Below, piece by piece: positions 23,331 through 34,693 of a DNA stretch of 64,000 nucleotides. Source of the DNA: Orychophragmus violaceus (Eukaryota; Streptophyta; Magnoliopsida; Brassicales; Brassicaceae); the NCBI GenBank assembly GCA_030180135.1, contig CM058237.1:39639126-39703125 (forward strand), read 5' to 3'. Under the pieces are notes generated by a model that did no database searches, was not told the origin of the DNA, and worked only from the letters and a program-made list of their open reading frames with translations. The translations under genes and the position numbers were made by a program. Positions within the stretch are counted from its first letter, which is position 1. Every line of letters begins with the position of its first letter.

Positions 23331-23627
23331 AATAATATAATATAGTTTGATTATATTTTACCTATTTGTGGTATGTGTACCGGTTTCATGCGACATGCAT
23401 TTATGACAATTAATAGTATTGGCCAATTATGTCTACATAGTCAAAATTTAGCCCTATCTCTATTTCAATTTGTAGAAACACAAATAATTTGGAAATATAG
23501 TTACATTGCGGGAGGATACAATAATTATAGCATCATCGAGAGTTGATGTATAATAGGTTTGATGATGCCACATAAAACTTCTTAACTACCTTCACAACAG
23601 GGGTGGCACAATTAATGGAACTTTCCA

Positions 23628-24075
23628 AAAACCAGCCTTTAACGCTAGGCAATGTCGGTAAGTTTCTCTGCCCTTTTTGTGTATGCAAGAACCAAAAACC
23701 GGAAACCACAGAACAAGTAATTTGTAGTCATCTGTTTAGTCGAGGATTTATGCATGATTATTAGGTTTGGTATAAGCATGGAGAAGAAATCGGTTTGGAT
23801 ATAAGAACGAGTTATGTTGATCTGAATGGTCATGATAATGTAGTAGAAGATAGGTATGTGGATATGGTGAATGATGCATTTCGTGATTACGCGAGTAATA
23901 GTGAAGAACATGTACGTAATCATTCAAAAAAGTTTTATGACCTGTTAGAAGGAGCCAACAATCCTTTATATGATGGTTGTCATGAGGGTCACTCCGAGTT
24001 ATCCTTGCCTACTCGGGTCTTGCATAACAAGGCATAACATAATATGAGTGAAAGGTTAGTGGATTATAAATAGTA
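23628..24075 (+). pseudogene. TNPD-like transposase N-terminal fragment of the inner CACTA
   Basis: The plus-strand frame reads KFLCPFCVCKNQKPETTEQV, then HLFSRGFMHDY, an in-frame TAG (about 23763), and VWYKHGEEIGLDIR. This is the Transpos_assoc domain (paired CPFC cysteines and the W-x-HGE block) that opens CACTA TNPD proteins. It continues through DAFRDYAS and ANNPLYDGCHEGHSELS, the start of the tnp2 region, and MSERLVDYK, then stops at about 24070. The catalytic part is absent. This remnant cannot encode a working transposase, so the element would have needed TNPD from elsewhere. Confidence 0.75.
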
Positions 24076-24149
24076 GTATTTATCCTCAAAAACTGATTTT
24101 ATAAGTCGAACTAAGAAAAATAAATAGAGCTAAACTAATTTTTTAAAAG

Positions 24150-24620
24150 ACAAGTTTTTCCAAAGCCGAAGCTTGAGTTGTGACATCGGTTTCTTTCTGC
24201 CAGAAACCGAACCGCTATCTCGACTGACGATTGAGTTGTCTTCTCCCAGCAAGGCCATCGATGAGATAGGAACTGTTATGAAATCAACACCTGAACCAAT
24301 GTTCTCCTCAAGATTAAGGTACCCAAAGAAATCGATCTCAAATAATCATCTCGCCGTCGAGTTGCCTTTCGTGAAAGACAATTTCATCGTTTGACCTCGA
24401 AAAACTCGTTAGTCACTTTATCTTGAGGAGAGTATTGGTTCCGGTGTTGTTCATGCATTACTCCGGAGGTCGACGCAGAACAAAACACAAGAAAACAGAT
24501 GAACATGTCTGCATATTTAAGGAAGAACTTAAGATAAAAGATAGAAATGAAGCAAGGCTTTGATAGAAGCAAAGGAGACGGAAGAAGTGAGGATGGGGAA
24601 GAATGATGAAAAGAGAGGCT
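24150..24620 (-). other. Exon-like minus-strand segment, possible signal peptide, unrecognised
   Basis: A TATA-like AAAAAATATATAGCC lies at about 24620-24640 on the minus strand. A 62-codon frame (24572-24384) starts MLLSKPCFISIFYLKFFLKY with a hydrophobic stretch, FICFLVFC, that resembles a signal or membrane segment. A second open stretch in another frame (about 24345-24180) contains FEIDFFGYLNLEENIGSGVD. These could be exons of a captured gene. I do not recognise either piece and there is no homologue in the window to compare. Confidence 0.25.
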
Positions 24621-25430
24621 ATATATTTTTTAGGGGAAGCAAGAACGGTTATCGAACCAATCCTGATTTAAAGCGACACGACATTCCAGTCACGCGAGCA
24701 CATTTATTGGTGGAAGAATATGCGTCTTAAATGTCACCGAAAAATTCTTAATATACAAATATGAAACCAAAAATAAATCCAAATTTTTTACTATTGTTTA
24801 TCTACGACTGTTAATTTTTCATCTTTTGAGAAAATGCAATAATTCTTACTCGTATATGTATTTAATTACTCCCATTGTCTACTATTAATAATTTTATATA
24901 AGTCAAAATTTTTATTTCCAATTTTATTAGTATTCATTCTCATTTATTAGGATTACAATTAGAGGTCGATTTCTTAATCTTAGTCGAAGAAAGTTATTGA
25001 CTTGAAGAGAGAGTTACGTAACCTTTCTATAATATAAAGATAAAATTGTAAGATGATAATAATATTCACCTAGAATAGTGGAAACATGATTTGTATTTAC
25101 ACCAAAAAAATTCTTTAAACTTAGTTTAATATTATACAGAGGGAGTATTGTTTACAAACAGAGAATGCCCGCACATGCGTGCGAATCGACAACTTGGTAA
25201 TATTATATATACGGTTATGTTCCAATCCTATATTATATACGTTTACTGAAATATGTTACTATATATTAATCACTTCTTGCTAAAATATGGCTATCAATTA
25301 CCGTTATTAAATGAAAATATTAAAAATGAAAGCATAATCAATAAGGTTTAATAAGCATATTAAAACCGAAAGCATAATAAAACGTTAAGGTTTCAAGTAA
25401 CATACACTAAATTATGAATGAGATTTAGAT
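24621..25430. other. AT-rich interior of the inner CACTA, no gene seen
   Basis: No convincing frame, LTR or terminal repeat. Short AT-rich tracts only. Confidence 0.5.
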
Positions 25431-25439
25431 AGGGACAAC

Positions 25440-26740
25440 AACACTGCTTCCGGCAACATCAGTGTGAGCGGCCTCTAGCTGGAACCTGAGACCTTGAACC
25501 TCCTAAAGTCGCGGATTGAACATGTTGTCCGATAAGCCTTCCACGGTCTCAACCCATATCTCATCAGGTTCACCTATATAAAACAAGAACTTTAGCGAAC
25601 TATCCTAAATTATTATATATAAACTAATGAAAATGTTAAAACAATTATTTCCAGTCCGAACACTCCTCCACATCTTGAGCACCACGATATTTTCTGGATC
25701 TTTAGTCTTTAAGTATTCAGGTCAAAAGTCAACCGCGTATTTGCCATAAGTCACACACTTTAACTTATTCATCCTATTACGGATAAGAGAAGCAAATAAG
25801 AACTATCCTGATCAATTGTTCTTATTTTCGAACACTTTTAACTTTAATCAATTGTTTTTGTCATGGTGTTTACTGCTACACTACCAAAAACATGCACTTA
25901 CTGGGCGTCTCTGAGGTTGAACACTTTTCTTGTCCTTGCAGGGTTAAAGGAATTGAGTTCAAGGGGGCAGATGATTGAGACAACACCCATGGTGTCTAGT
26001 CAAGATATTTGTTGTTATATTCACGATTAGAAGATATCAAAACTTTTTTTGCTACGAATGTAAATATCGTTATAAAAATGAAGGATCCGTCATGGCAAAT
26101 TTGCTGAGCGTTAAGTCAAAACTAAGAAATTGGTTCAATGGCAAAAAAGCTAAAAAAACATTGAAAAGATGGAAACTTTCGATAGTTTTTACCAATAGGA
26201 TTGTCTCTGTCTGTTTTTATGTCACAAATATGGAGGAAACTAACAAATTCATGTAGTGCTTGTTGTCCAAAGGCTCGATAAGTTCAATCTCAGTATCTTC
26301 CGTGACTTCAAGTCGGTGGCGAGACTTTTTTGGACAAAAACCTGGATCTGCTTGGACTACCCTAACTTCAGATAACTCAATCCACTTTCCTTCATTTTTC
26401 TCAAGTCCAGAAAATTTATTTACTTCACCTGTATAAATGACCAATTCGATCTTGGCTCCCTGTGCATGAGTGAATGCATTAAGATCAAAGAGTCAGAACC
26501 AGTGCAGTCTTGCATGCTGACAAATCTGTCAAATAATTTTCACTTACTTTGTGGTCGGCCAAGATGAAACTCCAGTGTGGTCCATCTACAAACACATAAT
26601 ATGGGTAGACGTAGAAAATCTTAACTCTGAAGCGCCAACCGACTTTGGCTCTGTTAGGTTGTGTTTCTGCTATGTAGTTATATAGGACCATTGTGTTTTG
26701 GTTCTGTTTCAGAAAAAATGATAGTGGGAGAAACATTAGT
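25440..26740 (-). pseudogene. RPA1/DUF223-like OB-fold fragment in the inner CACTA
   Basis: On the minus strand, 26736-26485 contains WRFRVKIFYVYP and SFILADHK. 26460-26217 contains AKIELVIYTGEVNKFSGLEK, GKWIELSEVRVVQADPGF and an HRLEV block. This spacing of W-R-V-K-I, a D-x-x-G/H-K loop, a basic-hydrophobic helix and a second strand pair resembles the DUF223 (replication protein A 70-like) OB fold of plants. Further down, about 25790-25650 has KLKCVTYGKYAVDF and PEKIVVLKMWR, and about 25560-25440 has GEPDEIWVETVEGL. Such RPA-like genes are frequent passengers in plant DNA transposons and are also part of Helitrons, but I see no Helitron helicase or ends. Assignment is by motif shape only. 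Confidence 0.35.
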
Positions 26741-26855
26741 GAGGAAGATGATTATTTACGACAAAATAACTTCCCCTCACCAAACAATGGACTTGAATTA
26801 AAGTAGGTTACGAGAAATAAGGGTTTTAATAATGTGCCTCGAGCGCCGCTTCAAA

Positions 26856-27530
<675 letters not shown>

Positions 27531-27602
27531 AAGAGCATTTCACACCAACCACTTCATTTCGCTATATATGTTTGATTAAGATCATTCAGTGTAAAAGAAA
27601 AG

Positions 27603-27711
27603 ATAAAACCTCAAATTTGAGGTTTTATACAATCAAACCTCATAATGAGATTTTGCGGTTTCTTTTTAGGGTTTAGGGTTTTGTTCACTCCAAAAGAAAC
27701 CCTAAACCCTG
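27603..27711. repeat. 26-bp perfect palindrome and telomere-motif hairpin
   Basis: 27603-27628 is a perfect palindrome with centre CTCAAATTTGAG. Just after it, AGGGTTTAGGGTTT (about 27668-27681) pairs with AAACCCTAAACCCT (about 27697-27710) to form a hairpin of plant telomere-type units. Confidence 0.8.
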
Positions 27712-29300
27712 AAAATCTAAAGTTTTGTCTTTACTTTACATTCTAGTCCGAAAGCTATTTCTTAAATTTTGTTGTGTACTATTTTTAATTTGAGTGTTAC
27801 CAAAATTGCAAACCTATTTCCTTCATTTTTTTGTGATTTATAATTTTACAATCTGGGAAGTATATCCAAAACTTTAAAAGAATTTACAACAAAATTTTGC
27901 TTTCATAAAACCTGTCTTCAATCGTTTTTTATATTGTGAGTAAACTTGTTCTGATTTTACTAAAGTATAATAGATTAGTTAAATTTTTAAAACATAGACA
28001 ATAAAAAAGGAATATATTACGACTACGTTACGCCTACAAGTGGGCAAAAATTCAAAAAATTGACAAATTAATCCGGGAAACCTAAACCCAATTTTATAGC
28101 CCAAAATATTTCAATTACCCGCCTATACCCAATAATTTTCGACAAAGTGCCGAGAAATCATCAAATACGTCAAACCCTGTTTTTTTTTGTTCTTCCCCTT
28201 TTCAGAAATCTTCTTGAATCATCTCTCTAATCTCTCTCTGAATCCTCTTTTACGCCCACCCATCTCAAACTGATATATGTTCTTCGAATCTCTTATTAGA
28301 GTCTCTCAATTTCATCGCTAACTTTAGCCGAAACCCTATCGACTCACTCAAATTCTTCCTTGAATCTCTCAATCATGAAACCCTCCGTGATTCGATGCCT
28401 AGAAGTACATGTAGCTATATCGTTGGTTTCCTTCTGCTTTGCTTTGCTTTTGAAACGGGACAACCTATGAATCTGATTATTGGTTTACAATTAATTTTGG
28501 TTCTACAGGTTGTTAACGACTCCTATATTCCTCTATGAGCTTCAATATGGTCTCCACAGTCTGTGTAAGTTGGTTGATTTTTAATGAGTGTTTGATGAGT
28601 TAGAGTCTGATGGTTAGGATGTTATTCTTATAGTTAGCACGCAATTGAAGATACCAATCTATGCTTAACTCATTAATGTGTTCTGTTAAGTTCGAGTGTT
28701 TGAGCACTTACAAGATAGTTTTGGTATCATTTGAGACATGGCCAAATCATTCATAACATTTTTTGAGGAGATCTATCAACGACCTATGAAAGACATGGTT
28801 AGCATCACAAAGGACTGCATAAGCACTGCAAAGAACTGTGACCTCGTGAGATCGCAACAGTTGAATATAACAACATCTTTCCTCAGGTAAAGTAACATTT
28901 TTCACAATCCATGTTTATAAAGTCATCTCACGTTCTTTAGTTAATTTTTTTTCTCTTCCTGTCTTTAATTGTCACATGCCACTTAGAAGGATGGATGAGT
29001 AAATCCTTATGGAGTCGAATGGCAGCAAATCTTTTAATGGGCAAGTGCAAGCAGCCCATACACTTTTCAGTGTTTTCGCCCACCAAGAGCAACTGAAGGA
29101 AGCTCAAAGTAAAACAACAACACCATATGATTCATAGGTTACTTATCATTGTGTCTTGAACTTGTTAATTTATTGGTATATGATTTGGCAACTCCTAAAT
29201 GTTGGAGCTTGCGTATGTAGGTTGTTTGTGTCAACATGCTAGACATAAGTATACACGTTACCAATGTTTTTTTTGATGCAAATGTCTGTTACGTTTCTTG
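27712..29300. other. Inner CACTA interior with weak exon-like segments
   Basis: 28130-28400 is a CT-rich leader-like stretch followed by a 31-codon frame from 28375 (MKPSVIRCLEVHVAISLVSF). At 28740-28890 an open stretch ends in a donor-like TCAG/GTAAAG. Another at 29010-29110 contains HTLFSVFAHQEQLKEAQSK. These may be remains of a TNPA-type or captured gene. No domain is recognised. The rest is AT-rich. Confidence 0.3.
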
Positions 29301-29379
29301 TACCATTCAAATTACAGTATCACTGATTACCAAATAAAAAAATGAAATTAATCCAAATTCTTAATTTTATGAATAAAAG

Positions 29380-29687
29380 TCACAAAACAGTCGTCAGTTA
29401 TATTATACACCGAAAGTAGTCGCAAAATATTTACCATCAGCGAATCTGGATTTTCTGAATAGTCTCTTAATAATCATTATTTAGTCATTAAACCGTCGTC
29501 AAATAGTTACCATTTCTTACGACTATGTTGTGAATATATTAGACAGTCAGATAGTAGTCGGCCAGATAGTACCATAATCGAATCTCGATGTTTTGATTAG
29601 ACGTTGCATAATTGTTTAACAGTCGCTAATTAATAGAAAATGTTTACACTAATCATATTTGGATTCTCCAATTAGTCGTCATATAAT
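29380..29687. repeat. Inner CACTA right-arm subterminal repeats, part 1
   Basis: TAGTCG-type motifs in both orientations, as at 46384-46920. The array is interrupted by Athila-A at 29688. Confidence 0.75.
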
Positions 29688-30871
29688 TGATATATCATGG
29701 TTTTTACATGTTTTAAGCCATGATATAAGTGTGTTTTAGAGTCTTTTATCGTGTCTTTAGAGTCATTTCAGGTGTTTATTAGGTACATGCACATTTGGAG
29801 AATTATTGGAGATAATGGAGCATTTTGGGCAAGTTTTGGAGCTTAAGCCGAGATATCTGATTTCACCAAGTCTGGACGACCAATGAATCGATCAATCCAT
29901 CATTGGAATCGATTGACACACCTCTGCGCCAACACATTAATGAAGACTTTGGAGATTTGCAGTTTTGACCCAGAAAGTTCTAGTATTTGCAAAAAGACCC
30001 TAAGCGTGATTAAGACTTTATAATTAGGTTTTTGGTGTTTTGTTTTAAAAACGCATTCACACTATTAGCTTTTTAGAGAGAGAGAGAGACCGAGAGGCTG
30101 ATCGTTATTGTACTCTTGAGAGAAGATTTCAAACCTCTTTTACTCTTACTCTTTTGATTTTATGATATCTATTTATTCATTGATTTGTGTTCCATTGATC
30201 ATGTCTGAGTAGATTCATAGTTAGATTTAGGGATTCTCGTTAGGGTTTTCATGACTTGTTAGATTAATTTATCAGTTAAGGAATTCATATCTTATTTTTT
30301 TCTTCAACCTGAATTGTGCTTAATACTAGTTTCTAACCTGATCACTTAGAATCTAGACCTTAGGTTATTAAATTGACAAGAAAGTGTGGTTTAGAATATG
30401 AACTATTTAGGTTGAGCAATTTAATTATCTGCAAAGAAATTTGGTTTAATTGAATTGTGAACAAATCAAACTTGCACTTAAGGCTAGTTTAATCTGTTAG
30501 GAATTGCAAACAAATTTGGGTTTCTGCTAATTAGACTTAGAGAATTCTCGCAACGAAAGTTGGTTCTATATCTGTGTTTGAGTTCTAGAACTGAGCTTTA
30601 TTTGATCCTGACTGATAGTTAATCTGCTTGTCTGATTTCCTGAGAACTCCCTAGACTTGACGCTTTTAGTACTTGTTTACAAAACTACTCTTGCTACTGA
30701 TTTACTTCCTGCTTAGTTATTTAATTTCTAATTAGTCTCACCTAGCTTAACTTGACATTCTATAATCTACCGTAAGAATCTAGAGTCTCTGTGGATTCGA
30801 TACCCTATATACTACTAGTCACGTCTGTGAACTTGCAGTGTAGATCTAGGTATTAAAACCTGATCGTATAA
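29688..30871 (+). repeat. Athila-A 5' LTR
   Basis: Starts TGATATATCATGG and ends GATCGTATAA (the terminal CA seen in the 3' LTR has changed to AA). The stretch TTTAAAA at about 30044-30050 stands where the 3' LTR has TATAAAA. The palindrome cluster near 29885-29925 has lost several CpG sites compared with the 3' LTR. Confidence 0.95.
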
Positions 30872-30877
30872 AGTTTT

Positions 30878-30895
30878 TGGTGCCGTTGCCGGGGA
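30878..30895 (+). other. Primer-binding site for tRNA-Asp
   Basis: TGGTGCCGTTGCCGGGGA, 6 bp after the 5' LTR, is complementary to the 3' end of plant tRNA-Asp except for one base (T for C at position 4). Use of tRNA-Asp is characteristic of the Athila/Tat group. Confidence 0.85.
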
Positions 30896-31014
30896 CTCTT
30901 TTGAGTCTTTGATAGATTTGAATTTAAAGTTTAGACTAGGTTATTTGTTTTTTTTTTTGTTTTTGTTACTAATTTCTCTGTTTTTCTCTGTGTGTTTTAG
31001 GTCTGATATCGCTT

Positions 31015-31103
31015 TGCATCGATCGACGCATCTTCTGAATCGATCGACACAAGGCAAATCCCGAGTTGAATCGATCGTTGCATACTTAGCATCGATCGTT
31101 GCA
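31015..31103. repeat. Palindrome cluster in the Athila-A leader
   Basis: Four copies of an ATCGATCG core with TGC/CAC flanks within 90 bp: 31015-31030 (TGCATCGATCGACGCA), 31039-31052, 31068-31083 and 31089-31103. They sit between the primer site and the gag start. Confidence 0.9.
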
Positions 31104-31122
31104 CTGCGATTACCGACGGTTT

Positions 31123-32536
31123 ATGCAGACGCGTGAAACCATAAGTAATCCGAACGCGAATCTCGTGAATCGCAGGCTTAAGGAACTTGCTAGGCTATAG
31201 ATAATAGGCAGAAAAGGTCAACGAGCAAGGATGAATAACAATCGCTTGATTCTGAGACCTGATACTGAGGGTGTTCTGAGAGACGACCAGAACAACCGGT
31301 ACAATGATGCTGGGCAAAGGATTGATGCTGAGGGACGTGTGATCCCTGAACCTGCGCCTGAACAGCCCCAAGGTCAAGGGTAGATGGTTAATCCTCCTGC
31401 TAATGATAGGACTCTTACTGACTACAACCGACCGGATGAGTTCTATGCTAACCGGTCAGCAATTGTACCTCCTGGCTTTGAGAGGAATGACTTCGAGATC
31501 AAGACTGTCTACAACCCACACGAGCAACCCATGGACCATATCGCTGATTTTGAGGACTTCATCACTGGAATGAAGTATAATGGGGTAAACTATGACTATA
31601 TGTATCTCAATCTTTTCCCCTATTCTCTCGCTGGAGAGGCTGCGGCTTGGCTGAAACAACTTCCAACTGGTAAGTTTACTACTTGGGATGCTGTGAAGAG
31701 AGAGTTCTTGAGGCACTTTTATGATGATGCTCGCTCTGATCAGTCGAGACAGGATATTCTCACCTTCACCCAAGGTCCTACAGAGCCTCTTAAGTCTGCT
31801 TGGATGAGGTTTAAGAAGTACCAACGTGACTGTCCTCATCATGGATTCTCTGAAGTGACTCTGCTGGGCATATTATTCAGAGGCATTGATCTCTATTACC
31901 AGTCTGCCTTGGATAATGCCAGCAATGGCAATTTCAATACAAGGACTCCTGAACAGGCTAGGACACTGATTGATAACTTGGTGAGCAGTAATAGCACTAA
32001 GACTGCTGATAGGAGAAGGAAAGAGTCTGGTGGAAAGATTGATAATCTGGAGATTGCTGATATCAGGAATAAGATGGACACTGTTCACAGTTTGTTGACT
32101 GCAAAGAAGGATGTCCACTTTGCTCTGGATGTTGAGGTATTTGCAGCTGAAGAAGATCACCAGGAAGAGGATGTGAACTACATCAGTGACTCTGGATTTC
32201 AAGGAAACAGGTTTGAAAATCAGCAAGGTAACAATTTCTTTAATGGTGGACAGAAGAGTGCTTTCACAAGTAACCAGAACTCTTCTGGATATGGACAGAC
32301 TGCTGGTTATCAGAAACCTTTTCAGCAAGGTAATTCTTATCAGAGGACTTATGGATCATCCTCATATCAGACACCTCCTGCTGCTAGTGCTCATGAGAGC
32401 AAGATGGGAGCAATGATGGAACAGTTGCTGAAGGGTCAGACTAAGACTACTGTAGACTTCAACAAGAAGCTGGATGCTGTGTATGAAGATCTGAATGGGA
32501 AATTTGAGTCCTTGAGCACACATGTGAAGAAGCTTG
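31123..32536 (+). pseudogene. Athila-A Gag, N-terminal part up to the Copia insertion
   Basis: The likely start is ATG 31123 (MQTRETISNPN). The same frame is stopped by TAG at 31198 and 31381 and then runs open from 31384. The protein has the Athila-type retrotransposon Gag domain: YNPHEQPMDHIADFEDF, SLAGEAAAWLKQLP, WDAVKREFLRHFY and CPHHGFSEVTLLGILFRGID. It continues into a Gln/Asn/Gly-rich region and ends near HVKKL, where Copia is inserted at 32537. Gag forms the virus-like particle in the cytoplasm. The ATG at 31384 is only the first Met after the second stop, and the upstream residues look coding. Athila-C shows the same C-terminal sequence without interruption, confirming the insertion point. 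Confidence 0.9.
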
Positions 32537-33238
32537 TGTTGGGATTGTGTCCTGAAATCACATTGTACTTACTCTAATGATAGTTGTATTGTCGAGATCG
32601 GACAATTCATGTGATACTTGGTGGTCATAACATTTTGCTAGAAGCCGCTTATGACAAATGAGTTGTAACTCATTGCTAGTATTATGTGTACCTACAGGGT
32701 CACACACCTAAGCAAGCTGGATGCACTTTGTATGGGATTGATCATTGACAAATGGTCTGTTCAATGTGTATTGGATACGCATTGAATTCGAGTTTTAAGA
32801 GGTGTGTCAATCGACACAGTAGTGTGTCGATCGACACAGGCCAAGTTTCGAAACTGATGTTTCGATTTGATGACTTAAACGAATTGGAATTAGTCCAATG
32901 ATCGGTTTAGTCATTCCATGTCTATATATAGGTTTATATGAACGACCAAGAACCCTAGTCGTTGATTTTTGTAGCCACCTCTCTAAACACAGTTTTCCCA
33001 GGAGATCCAATGTCCATCACTAGCATCCCGGCGGATTCCAGCTTGTGTGCGTGTGGACTGCAGTAGAGGCGCAGCATCTGAGGCGCTCCTGATCTCAATT
33101 ACCTGTTCATCATTCCGCTGCAAATATTCAGGTAAACACGAGATCATTCCTGATGACTCAATTAACTAAACCCTAGATCCTAGGCATAATGAACTAGTTA
33201 GGATTCAATCTGATGATAGAATGGCCTAAGTTCCTACA
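32537..33238 (+). repeat. Copia 5' LTR (702 bp)
   Basis: Starts TGTTGGGATTGTG and ends TTCCTACA. It has two palindrome copies side by side (32802-32819 and 32822-32839). A TATA-like TATATATAGG lies near 32925. Confidence 0.95.
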
Positions 33239-33239
33239 G

Positions 33240-33252
33240 TGGTATCAGAGCC
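33240..33252 (+). other. Copia primer-binding site (initiator tRNA-Met)
   Basis: TGGTATCAGAGCC, one base after the LTR, is complementary to the 3' end of plant initiator tRNA-Met. Confidence 0.9.
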
Positions 33253-33359
33253 TTAGGGTTTTCCATTGAATCGAACATGCTAATTGAATTTGATGAATTA
33301 AATTCGCTCATATGATTTGTATGAAAAAGAACTTCTTAGATCGATTTTGATGAAAACGA

Positions 33360-34400
33360 ATTCTGAGTTTTTCGTCTTGTGTCGATCGACACAGAAAGTG
33401 TGTCGGTCGATGCAGCGTAGAAAATCGTAATGAATTAAGTTTATTTGAAATCGGCGGCTAGGGTTTTTCGCGAAGTGTCGACCGACACCAAGTTGGTGTC
33501 GATCGACACATGAAGAAAAACCTAATTAAAATTTAGGGTTCGATCAAAGGATCGAAAATTCCCTATTGCCCTACTGTTTCGATCGACACAGGTTGAGTGT
33601 CGGTCGACACAGGCCTTGCGATTGGTTGATCGGTTCAATTGGATTGAACTGGTTATCATGCTTGGTTAAGGTAGATCAGATCGGTTTAAATTGGATGAAT
33701 TGGTTCAATTGGATTGAACTGGTTATCTCAATTAGCATAAACCAATTTGATTGGTTAAGATCAGTTTGATTGGATAAGTCGGTTCAATTGGATTGGACCG
33801 GTTATCGCGATTAGTTAAAACTGGTTGAATCGGTTCAATTGGATGAACCGGTTGAATTGGATTTGACCGGTATCGCAATTGGTTAAACCGGTTTGACCGG
33901 TTAATTTCGGTTCAATTGGATTGACCAGTGATTAACCCACTTATTAGAACAATTAAAACTCAATTAAAATTAGAAGTTAAACATGTTCTGAACCCATTGA
34001 ATACACATTGGATGTGTATTAGATCGAAGAGTAGTTTTCAATATGGTCAACTGTCAAGACTCATTTCGTTGTTGTGATAGTCTTGCCAAGATCTTGGTGT
34101 CCACAATTACATGAGTAAGGCAGGTAATCGTGTTGATGGACTTGCAGTGCTTGACATCAACAATTACATGACCTAAGAGATTGATTTACTAACCTTTTAG
34201 AGTTCCATTTCCTCAACTAAATATCAAGTGACCTTGATGTCTTGCCCGATCTTGTCTACTGTCAAGACTCATTTCGTTGTTGGATAGTCTTGGAGTCCTT
34301 CGTATCTACAATTACATGAGTAAGGCAGGTGATCATTGATAGACTTGCAGTGCGACTGTCAATGATCACAAGACTGAAGAGATTGGTTTAACTTGACTGG
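33360..34400. repeat. Copia leader with palindromes, GGTTCAATTGGATTGAAC repeats and a tandem duplication
   Basis: The 1.4-kb leader before gag has three layers. Five or more palindrome copies lie at 33378-33393, 33475-33488, 33497-33510, about 33577-33590 and 33597-33612. A degenerate array of TTGGATTGAACCGGTT-type units spans about 33620-33935. Two tandem copies of a roughly 210-bp block begin TCAAGACTCATTTCGTTGTT at about 34053 and 34262. No protein is encoded. Confidence 0.8.
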
Positions 34401-34693
34401 GCTTGGGCTATCAGAAGTTCTGGGCCCAGAGACGTCAGAGTGGATGAGACATGGATTGTCTTATCTGCGACCAAGAGTTGTATTGGGTACAATTAGCAAT
34501 GATTTGCTTACCTAGATAACTAAAACTTGAGTGATGGCGAGTCGTCCACTCAGATTTTAGTGAAGTATGGGTCTTGGATCATTATATTCAAAGAGGAAAC
34601 ATTGTTTGAATATAATGCGAGTTTTCTTATTAGATAAGATTTCTCATTTCCTGAACTTCATAACTAAAATTTTCTTTTCTTAAATTTCAGCCT

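Noticed and set aside
25440..26740. Helitron (because of RPA-like sequence)
   Set aside because: No Rep/helicase frame and no recognisable Helitron ends were seen.
30878..30895. Possible tRNA-derived sequence
   Set aside because: It is only a primer-binding site. No cloverleaf could be formed around it. The same applies to 33240-33252 and 11751-11763.
31456..32328. Antisense frames opposite Athila-A gag
   Set aside because: Shadows of the real Gag frame without domains.
33378..33612. CRISPR-like array of short repeats
   Set aside because: The genome is eukaryotic. Spacing is irregular, and the motif is palindromic and dispersed over several elements.
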